Assembly: GCF_011682145.1 (NCBI RefSeq)
Contig: NZ_WHJH01000022.1
Span: forward strand, 36,351 to 100,350
DNA length: 64,000 nucleotides
Source of the DNA: Massilia mucilaginosa
GTDB taxonomy: Bacteria; Pseudomonadota; Gammaproteobacteria; Burkholderiales; Burkholderiaceae_D
Direction: 5' to 3'
Numbering within the stretch: position 1 is the stretch's first letter; every line of letters starts with the position of its first letter. Under the pieces are notes generated by a model, which did not search any database, was not told the DNA's origin, and saw nothing but the letters and a program-made list of their open reading frames with translations. This document shows, piece after piece, positions 16,239 through 26,215 of this stretch. The position numbers were made by a program, and so were the translations under genes.

Positions 16239-19097
16239 TCAGGGCGCAAGTCCGGCGCGGCGCATCACCGCCGCGTGCCAGATCGCCTCGCCGGCGGGCG
16301 CCATGCCGGCCTGCGCAAGCAGTGCGTCGATCAAATCGGCGTAGCATGGGTCGGCCAGCTCCTTGACCAGCGGCAAGTTCAGCGCGGCGAACACCTTGAC
16401 CCACGCCCGATCCTCCTTGCCCGGCTGGCGCAGCGCCAACTGCGGATTGAACTGGTAGCACCCGGTCCTCATGCGCTGGAACAGGCGCCGGTTGTAGGCA
16501 TAGTCGCGCACGACCTCGTTGCGCGCCAGCACACCCGAAATGAAGGTGCGCCTGGCGCGTTCGGGCGCCAGCACCGCGGCCGGCCATTTCTGGTAGGCGG
16601 CCAGCAGCATGCCGGCGTCGAAAACGCCGCGGTCGCTCGCGTCGGCCCGGCCGAAGCATTCCTTGAACAGCACCCACATGGTTTGAAACAGCAGGTACTC
16701 GGACTGGCGGCGGTCGATCCGCACCAGGCGCTCGCCCGCCATGACGTCGATGCAGGGCGGCGCCACCAGCTGATAGACGGCGCCGAACGCGCCGCCGGCA
16801 TAGGCGCTGTCGCGCAAGGCGGTGGCCATGGCCCAGTGCAGCGCATTGCGGCCCAGGTGGTCGGTGGCGGACGGGTCGGCGCCGCGCGCGAGCAGCGCCT
16901 CGATCAGGGGCAGATTGCCGGCCGCGGCCGCCGCCATCAGCGGGGTCTGGTTCATCGGCGTGCGGTGCTCGACGCCGTGCTTGTCGCACAGTTTCAGCAC
17001 ATCCTTGATATTGCGCGCGAAATACGGCATGTAGTGACGCCGCCCCTGGGTCGCGCCCAGCCGGCGGAACTGCAGCGCCTGCTCGTAGCCGGCACAGCGC
17101 GCCAGCAGGTCGGCCAGCACCGACTCGTTGTAACAGGCGGCGTACTCGTACAGCTGGCTCTTGTGCTTGCTGCCCGGGGCTTGCTCGCGAAACACTTTCG
17201 CCAGGCTCTCGCGCAGCCTGGCCTCGCCGAACACGGGCCAGGGCACCGGCGTGCTTTTCAGTATCATGCGTTCGATCGCGTCGGCTTGCTCCTGCTTGCC
17301 CTGCAAGGCCAGCTTGCGCGCCTCTTTTTGCCAGTCTTCCAGGCTTGACGCGGCCTGGCCGGCCTGGGCCTGCGCGCCGGCCTGGGCGATATCGAGCAAG
17401 CGCAGCAGCGGGTGGGCGGCATCCGATTCGACCAGGTAGACATGGCGGATCGCGCGCGTGAGCGCCACGTACAGGGCATTGACGTAGAACTTGTAGATTT
17501 CGAGCGATTTGTCGGACTTGTCCCTGGCGCGGCTGTAGGCCAGTTCGCCGCCGGCGATGTCGGCCGCGTCGATGCCCTCGGCGATGTCGGCGAAGCGGGC
17601 CCGGTTGCCGGAGATGAAACGGAACAGCACAATGCTGTCGTATTCGAGTCCCTTCGCCTCGTGCACCGAAAAAATCAGCGGCGTGTCGAAATGCTTGCGC
17701 GCTTCTTCCTTGTCGTCGTCGCGCAGGACCAGCACCGCGAAACGGGTCGAGCGGCGCGTTTGCGCGTTCAGTTCGCGCCGCGCGCTGTCGCTGTCGGCCA
17801 GCAGGCTGACCGTGCCGGCCTCCAGGTTGACGGCATCGACCAGGAAATTGCTTTCGCGGTCGATCGAACCGAAGCGGCGGTGCTTGATTTTCAGGAGCGC
17901 GTTGGCGACCCGCGTGACTTCGGCGCCATTCCTGAAATTGGCGCGCAACACGTGCAACTGCTGGCGCTCGGCCAGGCCGGGGTCGCGCCAGAACAGCGAT
18001 TTGACCTTGCTCCATGAGAAAAAGTTCGGATGGACGATCTGGTTCGAGTCGCCGCACAGCAGGAACTGGCCCGGGTTCTTGAGCGCGCGCAGCACCAGCG
18101 AGAGCTGGGCGACGGTCAGGTCCTGCACTTCGTCGACCACCACGAAGTCGTAGCGCGCCGTCACCTCGGCGCGCCACGCGTGCGCCACCAGGTTCAGGTC
18201 GAACAGCCCCGCTTCGCGCAGCCAGGCGCGGTAGCGCTCGAACAGATCGTACAGCGCGTCGCGCTCGCTGGCCGCGAAAATCGACTGGCGCGTGCCGAGC
18301 GCGCGGTATTGCTCGCGCGTGAGCACGGCGGCCGCGTCGGCGCCGAGCACGCCTCGGATTTCTTCGAAGGCCTGGTGGGCGTCGATGCCCTTGAACTGCT
18401 GGCGCTGGCGCGCGAACCAGGCGGAAAAATCGCGCCAGCCGGCCTCGCGTCCGGGCGGCACCCGGATCGACTCGAGGAACTCGCGGTAGGACAGGAAGGT
18501 CGCTTCCTGGCCCGCCTGTTCGAAGCCCTGGGCGTAGTACAGGTCGCGCGCGGACTGCGCCAGGTAGGCCGAATGGGTCACGTACAGCACCTCGCCCGGC
18601 ACCTGCTTCATTTTCTCGAGCGTCAGCGCGGTCTTGCCGCTGCCGGCGCTGCCGACGATGATCAGCGGCGCCTGATGCAGATAGATGGCGTGCTGGGCAT
18701 CGTCGAAGGACATGGCCTTGTCGAGCCAGTGCACGCGGCGCCGTTGCGGATGCAGGTAAGGCATCGGGGTGGCGTGTTCGAGCGCCTCGGCCAGGTCGGC
18801 CATCGGGATGGCGTCTTCGTCGATGCGGGCGCCGCGCATGAAGCGCGACTTGTCGTAGGCGTGCTGTTCGATCACCTCGAGCAGCAGCGCATACGCTTCG
18901 CCCTGGTAGCGGACAATGGAGAACAGCAGGCGGTCGGCGTAGTCGAGCTTGGCCCGATAGATGCGCGCGTGGCTCAGATTGGCCAGTTTCTTGACATCGA
19001 TCGAACGAAAGTCGTCGCGTTCGATGGCCTGGCGCAGCTTGTCATAGTGCGCCTTGTTGCGCGGCGGCGTAAAGCTGGCGTATTCGAGAATTTTCAT
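16239..19097 (-). CDS. SF1 UvrD-like helicase with RelE-like N-terminus and C-terminal ankyrin repeats
   Basis: A 952-residue multidomain protein. Residues about 35-88 (RIYRAKLDYADRLLFSIVRY then EVIEQHAYDKSRF) resemble a RelE/ParE-type toxin fold. A UvrD/Rep-type helicase core follows: Walker A GSAGSGKT (149-156), Walker B VVVDEVQDL (about 319-327), motif III LLCGDSNQIVHP, motif V-like VHEAKGLEYDSIVLF and motif VI NALYVALTRA. A further segment (about 690-750) contains ankyrin repeats (TPLMAAAAAGNLPLIEALLARG; shown in part LPLIEALLARGADP, GRNALHWAM), then about 190 unassigned residues. It should unwind or remodel DNA or RNA. The start at 19097 is chosen over 19163 because similarity begins at MKILEYASF. 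It stands alone with no restriction or toxin partner visible. A role in phage defence or translation stress is inference. Confidence 0.82.
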   Translation of the reverse strand: MKILEYASFTPPRNKAHYDKLRQAIERDDFRSIDVKKLANLSHARIYRAKLDYADRLLFSIVRYQGEAYALLLEVIEQHAYDKSRFMRGARIDEDAIPMADLAEALEHATPMPYLHPQRRRVHWLDKAMSFDDAQHAIYLHQAPLIIVGSAGSGKTALTLEKMKQVPGEVLYVTHSAYLAQSARDLYYAQGFEQAGQEATFLSYREFLESIRVPPGREAGWRDFSAWFARQRQQFKGIDAHQAFEEIRGVLGADAAAVLTREQYRALGTRQSIFAASERDALYDLFERYRAWLREAGLFDLNLVAHAWRAEVTARYDFVVVDEVQDLTVAQLSLVLRALKNPGQFLLCGDSNQIVHPNFFSWSKVKSLFWRDPGLAERQQLHVLRANFRNGAEVTRVANALLKIKHRRFGSIDRESNFLVDAVNLEAGTVSLLADSDSARRELNAQTRRSTRFAVLVLRDDDKEEARKHFDTPLIFSVHEAKGLEYDSIVLFRFISGNRARFADIAEGIDAADIAGGELAYSRARDKSDKSLEIYKFYVNALYVALTRAIRHVYLVESDAAHPLLRLLDIAQAGAQAQAGQAASSLEDWQKEARKLALQGKQEQADAIERMILKSTPVPWPVFGEARLRESLAKVFREQAPGSKHKSQLYEYAACYNESVLADLLARCAGYEQALQFRRLGATQGRRHYMPYFARNIKDVLKLCDKHGVEHRTPMNQTPLMAAAAAGNLPLIEALLARGADPSATDHLGRNALHWAMATALRDSAYAGGAFGAVYQLVAPPCIDVMAGERLVRIDRRQSEYLLFQTMWVLFKECFGRADASDRGVFDAGMLLAAYQKWPAAVLAPERARRTFISGVLARNEVVRDYAYNRRLFQRMRTGCYQFNPQLALRQPGKEDRAWVKVFAALNLPLVKELADPCYADLIDALLAQAGMAPAGEAIWHAAVMRRAGLAP

Positions 19098-19311
19098 GGG
19101 GCGATGCTGGCGCTGTATCGATGCCGGTATTTTATCCGGAGCGATCGGCTGTGGGGCGTGCAAATGCGGCGCCGCCGGATGCCGCCGCCGCGGCCGGCGC
19201 GCGCCGCGCCAACCCGATGTGCTCCTTGCGTGACGTAACGTACGGACGGGTTCGGTTTTTCAGGGCATTCTGCACACATCGACACCACACAATTTCTACA
19301 GGAGCACGATC

Positions 19312-19389
19312 ATGGGTAAATATGTCATTGGCTGGATGCTTGGAATTCCGACCGTCGTACTGGTGGTTTTGTATTTCATCTTTAACTGA
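19312..19389 (+). CDS. 25-residue single-pass membrane peptide
   Basis: ATG at 19312 is preceded by a strong AGGAG site (19300-19304, 7-bp spacing) and encodes MGKYVIGWMLGIPTVVLVV followed by LYFIFN and a stop at 19387-19389. The whole product is one hydrophobic helix with a short basic N-terminus. A strong terminator follows at 19431-19456, so this is a complete small transcription unit of about 150 nt. Small membrane proteins of this kind are usually missed by gene callers because of length. Function unknown; the ribosome-binding site plus terminator support a real gene. Confidence 0.7.
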   Translation: MGKYVIGWMLGIPTVVLVVLYFIFN

Positions 19390-19430
19390 GACAGCAGCGC
19401 CTGGCCTTGAAGCCGGGCCGCACCAACTGA

Positions 19431-19456
19431 AAACGCCACCCTCGGGTGGCGTTTTT
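19431..19456 (+). terminator. Intrinsic terminator of the small membrane peptide gene
   Basis: AAACGCCACCC-TC-GGGTGGCGTTTTT: an 11-bp nearly perfect stem with a T-tract, 41 bp past the stop codon. Confidence 0.9.
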
Positions 19457-19649
19457 GCCTATCGGCGGGCAAGCAATGCGCCGGAATGCAGTAGACCGAT
19501 CGTCTGCCCGGGCGCTGAAACGGGATCCGCCAGGTATCTTGCGGCGCTGGCAGCCGGGAACCATCGCGTCGTACGCAAGTCATATATGCCGTGCCATGCC
19601 GCGCCTGCGCTGCGATAATAGCGGCCATCTTTCCGATCCCTCAATTCCC

Positions 19650-22600
19650 ATGCATATGCCCATTTTCGACGACGACGACATTCATGAAAATATCGATGAA
19701 GCGACTTACGCGCGCGGCAGTGATTACTTTCGGCGCGGCAAAGTGCATTTCTGCAGCGTCGAGGGGGACGACATCGTGGGCACGGTGCGCGGCAGCGGCC
19801 GCTCGTTCTACCGGCAAATGATCGCGGTGAGCGAGGATGGCGGGGTGATGATCGACGGCAGTTGCTCCTGTCCCATGGAATACAACTGCAAGCACGTGGT
19901 CGCCGTCCTGTTGACGTATTTGCAGCGCCCGGAGGCGCAAGCGCCATCCGCGCCTGCGTTGCCGTATGCCAGCACCGCCTGGCTCGACCGGCTTGCACGG
20001 GTGGCCGCCGCAGCCGATGTCGCCGGGATGGACAAGCCGGCTTCGCAGTTGATTTACGTTTTCCTGCCATCCAAGCAACATAGCGGCTTGGACCTGGCGC
20101 TGTGCCGTTCGCGTCCGCGCCCGGGCGGCGGCTACGCCAGCGCCAGCGCAATTGCGCAGGGCTACGAACTGGTGGCCGAAGCGGCCAGTGGCGGCGCGCA
20201 GGGCGAATTGATCCGCTTGTTCCTCGCCCTGCGCGCCGACGGCGACGCCTACGGCGCGGTGGCCCAGCCACGCGGCGCGCTCGGAGCGCAGTTGCTCGCC
20301 CAATTGCTCGACCAGGGCCTGCTGCTGCGGGCCGGCTCGCGCAAGGACCTCAAGGGCAGGATGCGGCCACTGACACGCGGTGCGCGGCGCGCCGCCGCGC
20401 CGGCCTGGCGCAGCGCGAACGGCATGATCAGCCTGGTCTGGGAGGGCGAGGGCGGCGCCATCGACACCATCCTGCCGACCGATCCGCCGATGTACCTGCA
20501 TGACGACGAAGTGGGCGAGCTCGACTTGCCGGCCGCGCTGCGCGCCATGCCCACGGCGGCCGTGCTGGACCTGGTCCGGCTGGCGCCCCAGGTCGCGGCG
20601 GCGCAGGCGGCGCGCCTTGGCGCTGAAATGCAATCCCTGCAACTGGAGCGCCTGATCCCGCTGCCGCCCGTGATGGCCGAAACCGTGCGCCGCGATATCG
20701 GCTGCACCCCGTATCTTTTGCTGGGCAGCATGGAGCACGCCGCAGGCTGGCACGATTACGCCGTGCTGGCCTTCGACTACGACGGCACGCGCGCCTCGGC
20801 CGACCCCGGCGCGCGGCTGGTGCGCCAGGCGCCAGGCGGCAGCGAGCAGATCGAGCGCGACGGCGGCGCCGAGACGCTGGCCCGCGCCACCCTGGAACGC
20901 TACGGCTTCCGCCCCAGCGGCGCGCCCGCGCTGAAGCGCTTCGCGGGGGCGCTGGAGCTGGCCGATAGCGAGGCCTGGCTGGAATTCGGGCGCGCCGGCC
21001 TGCCGGCCCTGCGCGCCCGCGGCTGGCTGCTGGAACTGGCGCCCAGCTTCCGCTTCGACCTGCGCGCGATCGACGACTGGTACGCCGAGGTCGACCCGGG
21101 CGCCGAGGGCAATGCCTGGTTCGAGCTGGAACTGGGCATCGTGGTCGAGGGCGAGCGCGTGCCCCTGCTGCCGATCCTGCTGCAACTGATCCGCAGCGCC
21201 CCCATGGAATTCGATGCGCAGGCGCTGGCGGCGCATGCCGACAGCGACCTGCTGATGGCGCGCCTGCCCGGCGGCGCGCGTGTGGGCCTGCCGTGGAGCC
21301 GCGTGCGGCCGATCCTGACCACCCTGGGCGAACTGTATTTCCTGGAGCGCATCGGCAACGCCATCCGCCTGCCCAGCCTGGACGCGGCCCGCCTGGCCGA
21401 GCTGGAAGCGGGGGCGCGCCTGCGCTGGATCGGCGGCGAACGCCTGCGCGCCCTGGGCCAGCGCCTGGCCGGCTTCGACGGCGTGCAAGCGGTGGCGCCG
21501 CCGCGCGGTTTGCAGGCGACGCTGCGCGGCTACCAGCAAGAAGGCGTGGCGTGGATGCAGTTTCTGCGCGAATTCGGCCTGGCCGGCATCCTGGCCGACG
21601 ACATGGGCCTGGGCAAGACCATCCAGACCCTGTCCCACATCCTGCTGGAAAAGGAAGCGGGGCGGCTGGACCGTCCGGTCCTGGTTGTCGCGCCCACCAG
21701 CCTGATGGGCAACTGGCAGGACGAAGCCGCGCGCTTCGCGCCATCGCTGCGGGTGCTCCTGCTGCATGGCCCCGACCGGACCGGGCGCTTCGGCCAGATG
21801 GCCGGCTGCGACCTGGTCCTGACCACCTATGCGCTGCTGCCGCGCGACGAGGCGGCCTTGCTGGAGCAGGAATTCCATCTGCTGATCCTGGACGAGTCGC
21901 AATACATCAAGAATCACCGCTCCAAGGCGGCCGAGACGGCCGCGCTGCTGCGCGCGCGCCACCGCCTGTGCCTGACCGGCACACCGCTGCAAAACCACCT
22001 GGGCGAATTGTGGTCGCAGTTCCACTTCTTGCTGCCGGGGCTGCTGGGCGACGAAAAGCAATTCAACAGCGACTTCCGCAAGCCGGTCGAGCGCGACGGC
22101 GACTCCGGCCGGAACGCCTTCCTGACGCGCCGCATCAAGCCTTTCCTGTTGCGCCGCACCAAGGACCACGTGGCCAAGGAATTGCCCGCCAAGAGCGAGA
22201 TGCTGCGCGAAGTGACCCTGGCCGGCGCCCAGCGCGACCTGTACGAGACGGTGCGCCTGGCGATGGACAAGAAGGTGCGGGCGGCGATCGCCAGCAAGGG
22301 CGTGGCGCGCAGCCAGATCGTGATCCTGGAAGCCTTGCTCAAGCTGCGCCAGGTGTGCTGCGATCCGCGCCTGGTGGCCATGAGCGGCGGGCGCAAGAGC
22401 GCGGCACCGTCGGCCAAGCTGGCGGCGCTGACCGGCATGCTGGAAGAGTTGCTCGACGAAGGCCGCAAGATCCTGGTGTTTTCGCAGTTCACCAGCATGC
22501 TGGCGCTGATCGAAGAAGAACTGCGCGCGCGCCGGATTCCCTACGCCCTGCTCACGGGCGACACCAGGGACCGCGCCGCGCAGGTGGCGGCGTTCCAGGG

Positions 22601-22979
22601 CGGCACGGTGCCGCTCTTCCTGATCAGCCTGAAGGCGGGCGGTGTCGGCCTGAACCTGACGGCGGCCGACACGGTGATCCACTATGATCCGTGGTGGAAT
22701 CCGGCGGTGGAGAACCAGGCCACCGACCGCGCCTGGCGCATCGGCCAGGACAAGCCGGTATTCGTCTACAAGCTGATCGCCAGGGACACGCTGGAGGAAA
22801 AGATCCAGGAGATGCAGCACCGCAAGGCGGCGCTGGCCGGCGCCGTGCTCAGCGGCGGCGCTACGCAGGGATTGCAGATTACCGCGGAGGATTTGCAGGG
22901 GATTTTCGCGCCGCTGGAGGCGGCGCCGGCGCCGCCGCGGCGCGCGCGCAGTGCCGCCGCATTCGCGGCCAATGAATAG
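19650..22979 (+). CDS. SWIM zinc-finger SNF2/SWI2 family helicase
   Basis: A 1109-residue DNA-dependent ATPase. A SWIM zinc finger CSCPMEYNCKH lies near residues 72-82, an uncharacterised middle region runs to about 620, and the SNF2 core occupies the C-terminal 480 residues: motif I DDMGLGKTIQTL, motif II LDESQYIKN (DESQ in place of the usual DEAH), motif III LTGTPLQNHLGELWS, and the helicase C part with VFSQFTSMLALIEEEL and ATDRAWRIGQDKPVFVYKL. These proteins resemble bacterial HepA-like translocases and probably remodel DNA-protein complexes. Two closely spaced ATGs (19650, 19656) exist and neither has a strong ribosome-binding site. It is a single gene. Confidence 0.93.
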   Translation: MHMPIFDDDDIHENIDEATYARGSDYFRRGKVHFCSVEGDDIVGTVRGSGRSFYRQMIAVSEDGGVMIDGSCSCPMEYNCKHVVAVLLTYLQRPEAQAPSAPALPYASTAWLDRLARVAAAADVAGMDKPASQLIYVFLPSKQHSGLDLALCRSRPRPGGGYASASAIAQGYELVAEAASGGAQGELIRLFLALRADGDAYGAVAQPRGALGAQLLAQLLDQGLLLRAGSRKDLKGRMRPLTRGARRAAAPAWRSANGMISLVWEGEGGAIDTILPTDPPMYLHDDEVGELDLPAALRAMPTAAVLDLVRLAPQVAAAQAARLGAEMQSLQLERLIPLPPVMAETVRRDIGCTPYLLLGSMEHAAGWHDYAVLAFDYDGTRASADPGARLVRQAPGGSEQIERDGGAETLARATLERYGFRPSGAPALKRFAGALELADSEAWLEFGRAGLPALRARGWLLELAPSFRFDLRAIDDWYAEVDPGAEGNAWFELELGIVVEGERVPLLPILLQLIRSAPMEFDAQALAAHADSDLLMARLPGGARVGLPWSRVRPILTTLGELYFLERIGNAIRLPSLDAARLAELEAGARLRWIGGERLRALGQRLAGFDGVQAVAPPRGLQATLRGYQQEGVAWMQFLREFGLAGILADDMGLGKTIQTLSHILLEKEAGRLDRPVLVVAPTSLMGNWQDEAARFAPSLRVLLLHGPDRTGRFGQMAGCDLVLTTYALLPRDEAALLEQEFHLLILDESQYIKNHRSKAAETAALLRARHRLCLTGTPLQNHLGELWSQFHFLLPGLLGDEKQFNSDFRKPVERDGDSGRNAFLTRRIKPFLLRRTKDHVAKELPAKSEMLREVTLAGAQRDLYETVRLAMDKKVRAAIASKGVARSQIVILEALLKLRQVCCDPRLVAMSGGRKSAAPSAKLAALTGMLEELLDEGRKILVFSQFTSMLALIEEELRARRIPYALLTGDTRDRAAQVAAFQGGTVPLFLISLKAGGVGLNLTAADTVIHYDPWWNPAVENQATDRAWRIGQDKPVFVYKLIARDTLEEKIQEMQHRKAALAGAVLSGGATQGLQITAEDLQGIFAPLEAAPAPPRRARSAAAFAANE

Positions 22980-23168
22980 AGGTCGGGCCGCTTTTTCAGG
23001 TCCGGCCGGCAGGCCTCCGCTATGCGCCGCTCATGTCGGGCGTGGATAAGATGACAACATAACATTGATTTTCATCAATATACTTTTCTGATTTACACTA
23101 TAAGTGCTCAAGCTTGGCCGGAGCGCGTCGATAATTCTGTTTGGCACTCTACCGAGACAGGATTTCCT

Positions 23169-25274
23169 TTGCAGTATCTAAACGGCACCTATCACGCGGG
23201 CCTGGTCGTGCTCTCCGTCTTCGTCGCGGTGATGGCATCCTACACCGCCATTAACCTGACCGGCCGGGTCGTGGCGACGCGCGGGCGCGCCAGTACGCTC
23301 TGGCTGGCCGGTGGCGCGCTGGCCATGGGCTGCGGCATCTGGTCGATGCACTTCATCAGCATGCTGGCGTTCAGCTTGCCGATCCGCATGAGTTATGACC
23401 TTGGCATCACGATGCTGTCGCTGCTGGTGGCGATCGGCGTGTCCGCTTTTGCCCTGCGCATCGTCACCCGTCCCAGTGTCAGCCGGATGCATTTTCTGGT
23501 GGGTGGCTTGCTGATGGGTGCTGGCATTTGCGGGATGCATTATATGGGCATGCATGCCATGAACATGGCGCCGGCCATCAGCTACGACGTGCTTGGCGTG
23601 GCGGCGTCGGCGGTCATTGCCGTGGTGGCGTCGATCGTGGCGCTCTGGCTGGCGTTCACCCTTCGCGCCGGCAACAGCTGGGTCGCGCATGCCAAGAAGG
23701 CGGGTGCCGCGGTGCTCATGGGACTGGCCATCATCGTCATGCATTTCACCGGCATGGAGGCGGCGCGCTTCGACGCCGCCAGCGTCTGCACCTCCACTGG
23801 CGGGCTCGACGGGAACTGGCTGGCGCTGCTGGTCGGCGTCGCCGCAGTCTCGCTGCTGACCATGGCCTTGCTGCTGTCGGTGGTCGATTCGCGCCTGGCC
23901 ACGCGCACGGCCAGCCTGGTCAGTTCGCTGCGGCGCGCCAACCGCCAGCTGCACCATCTGGCGCTGCACGACAGCCTGACCCGCCTGCCCAACCGCAGCC
24001 TGCTGGAAGACCGCATTGTCCAGGCCATTCACGGCGCCGAACGCTCGGGCAAGCGCTTCGCCCTGATGTTCCTCGATCTGGACCGTTTCAAAACCATCAA
24101 CGATTCGCTCGGCCATCAGTACGGCGACAAGCTGTTGCAGGCGGTGGCGGCGCGCCTGAGCGATTGCCTGCGCGCCAACGATACGGTGGCGCGCCTGGGC
24201 GGCGATGAATTCGTGGTGCTGCTCGGCGACGTCGGGGCGCCAACGGCGGTGGCCAGCGTCGCCCGGAAAATGCTCGACACCATTGCCCTGCCGCTCGATG
24301 TGGAGGGGCAGGTCCAGAGCGTGTCGGCCAGCATCGGCATCAGCATGTATCCCGACGACGGCACCAGCCTGCGCGACCTGATGACCAATGCCGACAGCGC
24401 CATGTACCATGCCAAGAAGGTCGGGCGCGCCAACCACCAGTTTTTCGCGCCGGCGATGAACGCCGCCGCCGGCGCCCGGCTGGCGCTCGAACGCGCGCTG
24501 CGCCTGGCGCTGGAAAACCAGCAATTCGAGCTGCACTACCAGCCCAAGGTGGATGTCGCCAGCGGCGCGGTGGTGGCGATGGAAGCGCTGGTGCGCTGGC
24601 GCTGCCCGCAGCGCGGCATGGTGCCGCCCAACGATTTCATCGGCGTCGCCGAGGAAATCGGCCTGATCATCCCGCTCGGCGCCTGGGTGCTGCGCGAGGC
24701 ATGCCGCCAGAACCGTGCCTGGCAACTGGCCGGCATGGCGCAGCTGCGGGTGGCGGTCAATCTGTCGGCGTATCAATTCCGCCAGAAGGACTTGCCGGAG
24801 TTCGTTGCCGGCGTGCTGCGCGATACCGGCATGGATGCCTCTTGCCTGGAGCTGGAAGTGACCGAAAGCGTGGTGATGCACAACCCGGCCGACGCGGCCC
24901 GGATGCTCGACCGCCTGCACGGACAGGGGATCCATATTTCGGTGGACGATTTCGGCACCGGCTATTCCAGCCTGAGCTACCTGAAGCAGTTCCGGCTCGA
25001 TACGCTCAAGATCGACCGTTCTTTTGTCCGCGACATCAGTTCCGACGCCGACGATGCCGCGATCGTGCGCTCGGTGATCGCGCTGGCGCACAGCCTGCGC
25101 CTGAAGGTGATTGCCGAAGGTGTCGAAACCGATGCGCAGCTGGCCTATCTGCGTGAACTCGGTTGCGACCAGTACCAGGGTTACCTGCGCAGCAAACCGT
25201 TGCCGGCGCACGAGTTCGAAGCCCTGGTGCGCGCGGGCGGGGGCGCGCCGGTCCTGAAGGTGGCAGGGCGCTGA
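23169..25274 (+). CDS. MHYT-GGDEF-EAL membrane c-di-GMP signalling protein
   Basis: A 701-residue bifunctional-looking c-di-GMP enzyme. The start is TTG at 23169, supported by an AGGA site 8 bp upstream. The N-terminal MHYT sensor has seven predicted helices and three metal-ligand motifs (MHFISM about 56, MHYMGMH about 119, MHFTGME about 190), thought to bind copper and sense gas or redox. The GGDEF domain has an intact GGDEF motif (about 343) and an RxxD inhibitory site (RAND) five residues before it. The EAL domain has an intact EALVRW, LELEVTES, DDFGTGYSSL and KIDRSF set. So both synthesis and hydrolysis appear possible; which dominates cannot be told from sequence. Confidence 0.93.
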   Translation: MQYLNGTYHAGLVVLSVFVAVMASYTAINLTGRVVATRGRASTLWLAGGALAMGCGIWSMHFISMLAFSLPIRMSYDLGITMLSLLVAIGVSAFALRIVTRPSVSRMHFLVGGLLMGAGICGMHYMGMHAMNMAPAISYDVLGVAASAVIAVVASIVALWLAFTLRAGNSWVAHAKKAGAAVLMGLAIIVMHFTGMEAARFDAASVCTSTGGLDGNWLALLVGVAAVSLLTMALLLSVVDSRLATRTASLVSSLRRANRQLHHLALHDSLTRLPNRSLLEDRIVQAIHGAERSGKRFALMFLDLDRFKTINDSLGHQYGDKLLQAVAARLSDCLRANDTVARLGGDEFVVLLGDVGAPTAVASVARKMLDTIALPLDVEGQVQSVSASIGISMYPDDGTSLRDLMTNADSAMYHAKKVGRANHQFFAPAMNAAAGARLALERALRLALENQQFELHYQPKVDVASGAVVAMEALVRWRCPQRGMVPPNDFIGVAEEIGLIIPLGAWVLREACRQNRAWQLAGMAQLRVAVNLSAYQFRQKDLPEFVAGVLRDTGMDASCLELEVTESVVMHNPADAARMLDRLHGQGIHISVDDFGTGYSSLSYLKQFRLDTLKIDRSFVRDISSDADDAAIVRSVIALAHSLRLKVIAEGVETDAQLAYLRELGCDQYQGYLRSKPLPAHEFEALVRAGGGAPVLKVAGR

Positions 25275-25350
25275 TTCCGGATGTGCGGCGCAGCGCCGGC
25301 GGCGACAAATGGGTACACTGGCCGCATCGAAAACAGCTGTCGAGACCGGG

Positions 25351-26025
25351 ATGCGCACGATCGATTTCAGTTCATGGCAAGGGGCGATGACGACCATCGT
25401 CGGATTGGCGGTCTTCACCTTGCTCGGGGTGGGCATCCGCATGCTCATCATGCAGACCGTTCAGCAACGCCGCGAGCGCATGAACCGCCAGATCAACGAG
25501 CGCCTGAAAACGCTGATGTCCGCCTATCGCACCCTGGGCGGATCGTTTACCGGACAGTTGACGGTCGATCCGACGCACTTGCGCGATCTGCGCCAGGGCA
25601 GCCGTCCAGCGCTGGACGAGGCCGGCGCGCCCGAGGGACCGGCCAGTTCGGATCGCTCACGCCGCATCCGTGACGCCGTCGAAGCGGCCCTGGCCGATAT
25701 TCTCCTGCTGGGAACCGAAGAGCACTGCCGCCTGGCGGGACAGGCCGCGGCCGACCTGGCTGCCGGCCGTCCCATCCATACGGCGGACCTGGTGATCTCG
25801 CTGCGCAGCTTTATCCGCGCGGCGCTCGACCTGGGGCCGGTGCCGGGCGACGTCGTCATTCCGCTGCAAGGGCCGACGCGCGCGCAGGCCGGGGCGGGCC
25901 GTGGCAAGGGCGACGCCGACAGGGGCGGCAACAAGGGCGCGGCGGCGGAGATGGAGGGCGGTAGCGGCGCCATGGGAATCCAGATCGCACCCGGCATGGG
26001 ACGCAACGATGGCGGCCATGCATGA
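25351..26025 (+). CDS. Single-pass membrane protein of unknown function
   Basis: A 224-residue protein with one N-terminal transmembrane helix (about 10-32), a basic QQRRERMNRQINERLKTLMS segment, and a soluble domain (about 50-165) containing two helical stretches (RIRDAVEAALADILLLG and SFIRAALDLGPVP). The tail (about 175-224) is Gly/Ala-rich and low in complexity. The exact start is uncertain because an in-frame ATG at 25309 would add 14 residues; neither has a strong ribosome-binding site. It follows the c-di-GMP gene by 76 bp and may be co-transcribed. I do not recognise a named family. Confidence 0.65.
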   Translation: MRTIDFSSWQGAMTTIVGLAVFTLLGVGIRMLIMQTVQQRRERMNRQINERLKTLMSAYRTLGGSFTGQLTVDPTHLRDLRQGSRPALDEAGAPEGPASSDRSRRIRDAVEAALADILLLGTEEHCRLAGQAAADLAAGRPIHTADLVISLRSFIRAALDLGPVPGDVVIPLQGPTRAQAGAGRGKGDADRGGNKGAAAEMEGGSGAMGIQIAPGMGRNDGGHA

Positions 26026-26215
26026 AGACGATGTCCGTTTCCGATTGTGTTACCAGGATAGTGGTATGTTTTGCATGTGAGGCATAGAGGCCAGGCCGTC
26101 GTTGGCGCACGCTGCATGGGTAGTCGACGCTTGACAATGCTTGTGGTAGTTCCTGCTGTGGTTTTTCGTTGGCGTCTCCCGCTTCTTTGCAATTTCTAAC
26201 ATTCGGTGGTTCTGC

